NCBI RefSeq assembly: GCF_004362825.1
Contig: NZ_SNXZ01000001.1
Span: 1,240,001-1,304,000 of the forward strand
DNA: 64,000 nucleotides
Direction: 5' to 3'
DNA from: Labedaea rhizosphaerae
GTDB taxonomy: Bacteria; Actinomycetota; Actinomycetes; Mycobacteriales; Pseudonocardiaceae
Positions 59,176 to 64,000 of this stretch are shown here, one piece after another. Position numbers and translations under genes: made by a program. The stretch's first letter is position 1. Every line of letters begins with the position of its first letter. A model generated the notes under the pieces. It saw only the letters and a list, made by a program, of their open reading frames with translations. It ran no database searches and was not told where the DNA came from.

Positions 59176-59787
59176 ATGCACGAGCACGACGACTACGACG
59201 CCGCCTCGGACGGCGGATACGTAGAGGTCAGCTCCCAGGGCGAGACGTACGAGCTGGACGCTCAGTACGACCTGGACCACGACGGCGTGGATGACAGCGC
59301 GGTCGTCGGGCACGCGGACGGCAGCAGCACCACGTACACCGACACCGACGGCGACGGGGACGCCGACTACAAGGTGACGGTGAACGACGAGGGCCAGGTC
59401 ATCGACCAGCAGCGCCACGACGAGTCGTCCGACACGTGGGTGGGCATGAACGAGGGCGCGCACACCGAGAACGCCGACACCGCGGCGGCCGACGGCGAGC
59501 ACGTCATGGTGGACACCGGCCACGGCGAGGTCGACGCGGGGGCCGCGCGCTACGACGTCGACGACGACGGCGTGAAGGACACCGCGGTCGTCACCGACGA
59601 GGACGGCGACCGGATGTACCTGACCGATGTGGACGGTGACGGCAACGCGGACGTGGCCACCGAGGTCGACGCCGACGGCAACGTCGTGGTCTACACCGAG
59701 TCCGGCGCCGACGGCGACTGGGAGGTCGCGGAGGCCGGGCACGTGGACGCGCAGGGCAACCTGGAAGTGGACTACACGCGTCGCTGA
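59176..59787 (+). CDS. Acidic DxDGDG-repeat protein 1
   Basis: A 203-residue strongly acidic protein made of two repeats of about 75 residues. Each has a Y-D-x-D-x-DGVxD-(S/T)AVV strand followed by a DTDGDGDADY or DVDGDGNADV loop like an EF-hand/dockerin calcium site, then a short W/V segment. I associate it with DUF6802 from memory. No signal peptide or membrane helix is seen, which is unusual for a calcium-binding surface protein. GGGAGAA precedes the ATG. It starts 72 bp after dynamin 2 in the same direction. Confidence 0.8.
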   Translation: MHEHDDYDAASDGGYVEVSSQGETYELDAQYDLDHDGVDDSAVVGHADGSSTTYTDTDGDGDADYKVTVNDEGQVIDQQRHDESSDTWVGMNEGAHTENADTAAADGEHVMVDTGHGEVDAGAARYDVDDDGVKDTAVVTDEDGDRMYLTDVDGDGNADVATEVDADGNVVVYTESGADGDWEVAEAGHVDAQGNLEVDYTRR

Positions 59788-59923
59788 CCGCGTTGTCCGG
59801 ATAGCGGACCGCCTGATCAGGGCCGCGTGGGGGCGGGGAACCACCAGGCCCTACCGTGAGTCATAGAGGCAAGTCAAGGCATTCACGAGAGCCCCAGCCT
59901 GGGGGCGAGGAACGGGGAGCACC

Positions 59924-60667
59924 GTGTACATCGACGAGACCGGCGACACCGGCCACGACGACACCACCACCGACACCACCAGCGGTCACGACGACACCAT
60001 GACCGTCACGGTGGAGGGTGAGGACTACACCACCGACGAGAACTACGACATCGACGGTGACGGCACCAACGACACCGCGGTGATCGACGACGGTCAGGGT
60101 GGCGTGGTCGCGTTCACCGACTCCGATGGCGACGGCGACGCCGACGTCGCGGTCGAGGTCGGCGCGGACGGTCAGGTCGAGGGGGCCGCGCAGTACAACG
60201 AGTCGACCGGCGAGTGGGAGCCGGTGGACGTGGGCGCGGGCGGCACCGGGGGTACCGACACCCCGGATGCCACCGACACCTCGGCGAGCACCAGCACCGA
60301 CACCAGCTACGACGACACGTCGGCGAGCAGCAGCACGAGCACCGGCTCTGGCGAGGACATCACCGTCGAGACCCCGGACGGCTCGTTCGACGCCGGCCAG
60401 GCCACCTACGACACGGATGGTGACGGCGTCGCCGACACCGCCGCGGTGACCGACGGCCAGGGCGACACGATCTACGTCACCGACACCGACCAGGACGGCG
60501 ACGCCGACGTCGCGGTCGCGGTCGACTCCTCCGGTGACGTGGCCGTGGCCCAGGAGCAGGGTGACGACGGCAACTGGCAGGTGACCGAGACCGGCTACGT
60601 CGACAGCTCGGGCAACTACCACCAGGACTCCGCTTCCAGCGGTGCGGACTCCTCCTGGTCCTCCTGA
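59924..60667 (+). CDS. Acidic DxDGDG-repeat protein 2
   Basis: A 247-residue paralogue of the preceding protein with the same two-repeat plan (YDIDGDGTNDTAVI + DSDGDGDADVAV; YDTDGDGVADTAAV + DTDQDGDADVAV), but the repeats are separated by about 50 residues of Ser/Thr/Asp-rich linker. No signal peptide is seen. ACGGGGAGCACC precedes the GTG. A strong terminator follows 20 bp after the stop, so the dynamin group may end here. Confidence 0.8.
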   Translation: MYIDETGDTGHDDTTTDTTSGHDDTMTVTVEGEDYTTDENYDIDGDGTNDTAVIDDGQGGVVAFTDSDGDGDADVAVEVGADGQVEGAAQYNESTGEWEPVDVGAGGTGGTDTPDATDTSASTSTDTSYDDTSASSSTSTGSGEDITVETPDGSFDAGQATYDTDGDGVADTAAVTDGQGDTIYVTDTDQDGDADVAVAVDSSGDVAVAQEQGDDGNWQVTETGYVDSSGNYHQDSASSGADSSWSS

Positions 60668-60687
60668 CGTCTAGACCAATCCTGACC

Positions 60688-60722
60688 GACCCCGGCGCTT
60701 GCGAGCGCCGGGGTCGTCTTTT
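60688..60722 (+). terminator. Intrinsic terminator
   Basis: GACCCCGGCGCT and AGCGCCGGGGTC, perfect 12-base arms with a TGCG loop, followed by GTCTTTTG. Located 20 bp after the stop of the second acidic repeat protein. Confidence 0.93.
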
Positions 60723-60787
60723 GTCCGCGTTCGGCGCCCGGTCGCCGGAATGCTTGCGTGTCAGAAGCCTCTGAATCGATCCCCTTA

Positions 60788-60807
60788 TCGTTCTTGTGAG
60801 AGAACGA
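60788..60807. promoter_or_regulatory. Palindrome upstream of pckA
   Basis: TCGTTCT-TGTGAG-AGAACGA is a perfect 7-6-7 inverted repeat, 175 bp upstream of the pckA start and downstream of the previous terminator. It may be an operator in the pckA promoter region; the regulator is not known. Confidence 0.5.
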
Positions 60808-60982
60808 ACAGACCAGCGCTCGGTCAACTGCCGGTTGCCCAGCTAACCTCGTGGGTATCCCAGTATTTGGTTCCGCTCGGCTCGACCCCCGGGCGGAGCT
60901 TCAGCCATTCAACGAGGACGCCGATGTCCGCTCGGACAGCGGCGTCCGACTGGTTTCGGCACCACATCAGGAGACGAGGCAC

Positions 60983-62821
60983 ATGACGGCAGTTCAGGAA
61001 GCGGGACAAACCATTCCTGGTCTTGACCAGGCCCCGACGGCACACCGCAAGCTTCTGGACTGGGTGCGTGAAGTCGCCGAGTTGACCACCCCCGACCGGG
61101 TCGAGTGGGTGACCGGGTCGGACGAGGAGTGGGACCGGCTGACCACCAAGCTCGTCGACGCAGGCACGTTCGTCCGGCTGGCCAAGAAACCGAATTCCTT
61201 CTGGGCCGCCTCCGACCCCGACGACGTCGCGCGGGTCGAGGAGCGCACCTTCATCTGCTCGCACGACGAGAAGGACGCCGGGGCGACCAACAACTGGATG
61301 CACCCCGGTGAGATGAAGGCGATCATGACGGAGCTGTACCGCGGCTCCATGCGCGGTCGCACCATGTACGTGATCCCGTTCTGCATGGGCCCGCTCGAGG
61401 CCGAGCAGCCGATGCTCGGCGTGGAGCTCACCGACTCCGAGTACGTCGTCGTCTCCATGAAGATCATGACCCGCATGGGCACGAAGGCGCTCGACAAGTT
61501 CTACGACGACCAGGGCAACGAGCGCGACTTCGTCCAGGCGCTGCACTCGGTCGGCGCGCCGCTCGAGCCGGGCCAGCAGGACGTGGCGTGGCCGTGCAAC
61601 ACCACGAAGTACATCACCCACTTCCCCGAGGAGCGGGTGATCTGGAGCTACGGCTCGGGTTACGGCGGCAACGCGCTGCTGGGCAAGAAGTGCTACTCGC
61701 TGCGGATCGCGTCGGTGATGGGCCGCGACGAGGGCTGGCTCGCCGAGCACATGCTGATCCTCAAGCTGACCTCGCCCGAGGACAAGGTCTACTACATCGC
61801 GGCCGCGTTCCCGAGCGCCTGCGGCAAGACCAACCTCGCGATGCTCGACCCGACCATCGAGGGGTGGAAGGTCGAGACCATCGGCGACGACATCGCCTGG
61901 ATGCGGTTCGGTGACGACGGCCGGCTCTACGCCGTGAACCCGGAGAACGGCTTCTTCGGCGTCGCGCCCGGCACCGACTACCACACCAACCCGAACGCGA
62001 TGCGCACCATCGCCAAGGGCAACTCGCTGTTCACCAACGTCGCGCTGACCGACGACGGCGACATCTGGTGGGAGGGCATGGGCGAGCCGCCCGCGCACCT
62101 CACCTCGTGGAAGAAGAACGACTGGACGCCGGAGTCCGACGACAAGGCCGCCCACCCGAACTCGCGCTACTGCACGCCGATCGAGCAGTGCGAGACCAAG
62201 GCGCCCGAGTGGGACGACCCGAAGGGCGTGCCGATCTCGGCGATCTTCTTCGGCGGTCGCCGCGCGACCACGATCCCGCTGGTCACCGAGTCCCGCGACT
62301 GGCAGCACGGCACGTTCATGGGTGCCACGCTGTCGTCGGAGACCACGGCCGCGGCCAAGGGCAAGGTCGGCGTCGTGCGCCGCGACCCGATGGCCATGCT
62401 GCCGTTCATCGGCTACAACGCCGGTGACTACTTCCAGCACTGGATCGACACGGGCAAGCGGGCCGACGCGACCAAGCTGCCGAAGATCTTCTACGTCAAC
62501 TGGTTCCGCCGCGACGAGGACAAGAGCTTCCTGTGGCCGGGCTTCGGCGAGAACTCGCGCGTGCTGAAGTGGGCCATCGAGCGGCTCGAGGGCAAGGCCG
62601 CGGCCAAGGAGACCCCGATCGGCTGGGTGCCCACCGCCGACGACCTCGACCTCGAGGGTCTCGACGCGGACCCCGCGAAGATCGAGGCCGCGCTGAAGGT
62701 CGACGCCGACGAGTGGCGGGCCGAGATCCCGCTGATCGAGGAGTGGTTCGACAAGATCGGCGACACCGTGCCGACCTCGCTGCGTGACGAGTTGGCAGCG
62801 CTCAAGCAGCGCCTGGGCTGA
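60983..62821 (+). CDS. pckA: Phosphoenolpyruvate carboxykinase (GTP)
   Basis: A 612-residue GTP-dependent PEPCK, converting oxaloacetate and GTP to PEP, GDP and CO2, the entry step of gluconeogenesis. Substrate/Mn-binding [16 protein letters not shown] near residue 225; kinase-1a P-loop [14 protein letters not shown] near 275 with the hyper-reactive Cys; kinase-2 [13 protein letters not shown] near 300; guanine-binding FPGIGENSR-type segment (WPGFGENSR) near 525. Length matches actinobacterial enzymes. GAGACGAGG precedes the ATG. Single-gene unit with a terminator. Confidence 0.97.
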   Translation: MTAVQEAGQTIPGLDQAPTAHRKLLDWVREVAELTTPDRVEWVTGSDEEWDRLTTKLVDAGTFVRLAKKPNSFWAASDPDDVARVEERTFICSHDEKDAGATNNWMHPGEMKAIMTELYRGSMRGRTMYVIPFCMGPLEAEQPMLGVELTDSEYVVVSMKIMTRMGTKALDKFYDDQGNERDFVQALHSVGAPLEPGQQDVAWPCNTTKYITHFPEERVIWSYGSGYGGNALLGKKCYSLRIASVMGRDEGWLAEHMLILKLTSPEDKVYYIAAAFPSACGKTNLAMLDPTIEGWKVETIGDDIAWMRFGDDGRLYAVNPENGFFGVAPGTDYHTNPNAMRTIAKGNSLFTNVALTDDGDIWWEGMGEPPAHLTSWKKNDWTPESDDKAAHPNSRYCTPIEQCETKAPEWDDPKGVPISAIFFGGRRATTIPLVTESRDWQHGTFMGATLSSETTAAAKGKVGVVRRDPMAMLPFIGYNAGDYFQHWIDTGKRADATKLPKIFYVNWFRRDEDKSFLWPGFGENSRVLKWAIERLEGKAAAKETPIGWVPTADDLDLEGLDADPAKIEAALKVDADEWRAEIPLIEEWFDKIGDTVPTSLRDELAALKQRLG

Positions 62822-62835
62822 CGATCCAAGAACGG

Positions 62836-62879
62836 ACCGCGGCGGTCACCCCGATTTCGGGTGACCGCCGCGGTTTTTT
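62836..62879 (+). terminator. Strong intrinsic terminator of pckA
   Basis: Perfect 16-base arms (62836-62851 and 62859-62874) flank a 7-base loop and are followed by a run of T, 14 bp after the pckA stop. Confidence 0.96.
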
Positions 62880-62948
62880 CTTCGCATACCCGCGTCACGA
62901 CCTGCGAGTTCGTTCGTTTCCCGGGTCAGAAGTGGGAGGATGCGACTC

Positions 62949-63155
62949 ATGGCAGGCACCTGGAACTGGCGGCGCTCGGACGCCGATCAGCGGGTGCACG
63001 CGTTCCGGGCCGACGACGCCGTCGGCACCTTCTGGGAAGCCGCGTGCGAACTGAGCGTCCCGGCGAGCAAGATCAAACGCACCCACGAGGGCGCTCGCTG
63101 CGTGCCGTGCCTGTTGATCATCGGCGACCAGCTCGCCGAGCGCCTGGGCCAGTAG
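62949..63155 (+). CDS. Small Cys-containing protein
   Basis: A 68-residue protein (MAGTWNWRRSDADQRVHAF start). It carries Cys at CELSV and a CVPC pair with conserved-looking GDQLAERL end, as in small actinobacterial proteins with a His/Cys metal-site pattern. GGGAGG is about 9 nt before the ATG at 62949; an ATG at 62940 is too close to it. No function known. Confidence 0.55.
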   Translation: MAGTWNWRRSDADQRVHAFRADDAVGTFWEAACELSVPASKIKRTHEGARCVPCLLIIGDQLAERLGQ

Positions 63156-63533
63156 CGCCGCCGCGGTTGTCCACAAGAGACTGCACAGCACCGACGGTGC
63201 ACGCCGGAGCGCTCGCCGTGCACGGTCCGGTGTGGACGGTCTCCCCCGCTCGCCTTTTTATCCTGGCCGCCACCTGCGCACTGTCGTCGTCTGGCACTGG
63301 TGTTGCTGGTGTGACACGTGGTGCGTTGCGGCCCTCAGCGCCCACCGGCAGTCGCCGTCTCCGGTAGTTGTCCACAGCCTGTGGACAAAGCTGTGCACAG
63401 CCTGTGCACCGCTGGTCCGAACGTGGCGTGACCGCATCGAAATGAAGTTGTCGAGCTCACACCGCAACTCGGACACTGTTCTGCACGTCCAAACCAATGA
63501 CCGACCACCGAGATGAGCGAGAGGAGATGCGCC
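63156..63533. other. Gene-free gap with DnaA-box group
   Basis: This 378-bp gap contains TTGTCCACA at 63167-63175, then an inverted pair TTGTCCACA (63368-63376) and TGTGGACAA (63380-63388) only 3 bp apart, followed by two related TGTGCAC motifs. Frames across it have no coding character that I trust. Confidence 0.6.
63368..63388. promoter_or_regulatory. Inverted pair of DnaA-box-like sites
   Basis: TTGTCCACA and its inverse TGTGGACAA are separated by GCC, making a perfect 9-3-9 palindrome. Each half is the actinobacterial DnaA-box consensus. It lies in a gene-free gap between two small genes. Confidence 0.6.
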
Positions 63534-63722
63534 GTGGTTCTCGCCGGAGTCGCCATGTTGCTGCTGGCTCTCGCGGCCATCGGCATGGTGCTGGCGTCCG
63601 CGGGTCTGCAGGACAAGGACGCGCAGGGAAAGCAGAAGACCGGGGATGGGGAGGCGAGCCGGGTACCCGCGGCGGAGGAGGACTGCCGCGGGTACCTCGG
63701 TCGCGCCGTCGCGGTGCGCTGA
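63534..63722 (+). CDS. Tiny single-helix membrane protein
   Basis: A 62-residue protein with one N-terminal membrane helix (AGVAMLLLALAAIGMVLASAGL) and a charged tail with one Cys. GAGGAG lies 7-8 nt before the GTG at 63534; an ATG at 63513 in the same frame is an alternative. It precedes the DUF3311 gene by 116 bp. Its coding status is moderately supported by helix, ribosome site and codon use only. Confidence 0.5.
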   Translation: MVLAGVAMLLLALAAIGMVLASAGLQDKDAQGKQKTGDGEASRVPAAEEDCRGYLGRAVAVR

Positions 63723-63838
63723 GCAGGCACGCTAGATCGACTACCGTCACGATTCGGACGTCATCCGATGACTGGCGTCTCGATCAGTCCTAAGGTGACC
63801 GGCGACCTGCTAGAGCCCTGCTCCCTGCGAGGTAGCCG

Positions 63839-64000
63839 ATGTCGACTGCCAGCCCAGACGGGAAGGCGGGTTCCGGACTGCGGTTTCGCGCGTGGAACCT
63901 GCTGTTGATCATCCCGTTGTTCACGCTGATCACGGCGATCTACAACAAACACGACCCGACCTTCATCGGGATGCCGTTCTTCTATTGGTTCCAGTTCGTC
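63839..64000 (+). CDS. DUF3311 family membrane protein, 3' end outside window
   Basis: The first 54 codons are visible: a short polar start, a membrane helix (WNLLLIIPLFTLITAIYN) and the KHDPTFIGMPFFYWFQF segment typical of DUF3311, a small two-helix protein usually encoded just before a sodium:solute symporter (SSS family). GCGAGGTAG precedes the ATG. The rest and any symporter gene lie beyond the window. Confidence 0.8.
   Translation, partial: MSTASPDGKAGSGLRFRAWNLLLIIPLFTLITAIYNKHDPTFIGMPFFYWFQFV

Noticed and set aside
63156-63533. Extra small coding genes in the DnaA-box gap
   Set aside because: Short frames here lack ribosome sites and recognisable composition, and overlap the palindromic boxes.
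1-64000. CRISPR arrays, insertion sequences, rRNA and tRNA genes
   Set aside because: No regularly spaced direct repeats, transposase-like frames with terminal repeats, or cloverleaf-type sequences were found by eye; a tRNA scan would be the decisive test.

Overview
The window is high-GC (about 70%) actinobacterial chromosome with GTG starts, many 4-nt start/stop overlaps and almost no spacer inside operons. Gene order and content point to the Pseudonocardiales (a Saccharothrix/Lentzea/Amycolatopsis-like organism; genus is a guess). Two blocks match gene orders known from Mycobacterium tuberculosis: ino1 - PadR - DUF5318 - PBP1A - GT87 - rpsF - ssb - rpsR - rplI - dnaB (27-40 kb), and trmB and pckA farther right. 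The dnaB block usually lies near the replication origin, but no dnaA/dnaN/oriC is in the window.

Layout. 0-7.8 kb: end of a membrane protein gene, a methyltransferase, a TetR regulator divergent from an MMPL exporter (two palindromic operators between them), a DUF2339 membrane protein and a ribokinase. 7.8-12 kb: LysR regulator, an NTF2-like/MarR pair behind a perfect palindrome, then the threonine catabolism pair tdh-kbl. 12-15.8 kb: one leftward operon of AI-2E-family permease, MacS-like kinase, NarL-like regulator and DUF1707 protein. 15.9-23 kb: surface region with a beta-helix-type repeat protein, a secreted protein and an 1156-residue chaplin-like repeat protein. 23-26 kb: degenerate GGDEF protein, DODA-type dioxygenase, two divergent MarR genes, and a stand-alone maltokinase-cap-like protein. 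26-31.7 kb: dnaB behind a perfect LexA box, the rpsF-ssb-rpsR-rplI operon with an S6:S18-type leader, and two paralogous anchored secreted proteins. 31.7-41.8 kb: AP endonuclease IV, DUF3052, two small membrane proteins, GT87, PBP1A, DUF5318, PadR-ino1, and a SigE-family sigma factor with a membrane partner. 41.8-46.1 kb: SDR, amidohydrolase, a nitric-oxide-synthase-like protein lacking key residues, trmB and an unknown gene. 46.4-49.8 kb: ABC transporter and TetR-SDR operon. 49.8-52.8 kb: a small ESX-associated cluster (EspG, PPE, DUF3558 lipoprotein, small helical protein). 52.9-54.8 kb: NarL/DesK-type two-component system. 54.9-60.7 kb: two dynamin-like GTPases flanking a GrpE-like protein, followed by two acidic DxDGDG repeat proteins. 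61-64 kb: pckA, small ORFs, and the start of a DUF3311 protein.

Non-coding structure is unusually clear. There are seven terminator-type hairpins and a set of perfect palindromic operators next to TetR, MarR and PadR genes. An intergenic element of about 90-130 bp occurs twice between convergent genes. Every perfect TTGTCCACA/TTATCCACA (DnaA-box) motif found by eye lies between genes. Nothing resembling a CRISPR array, insertion sequence, rRNA or tRNA gene was seen.
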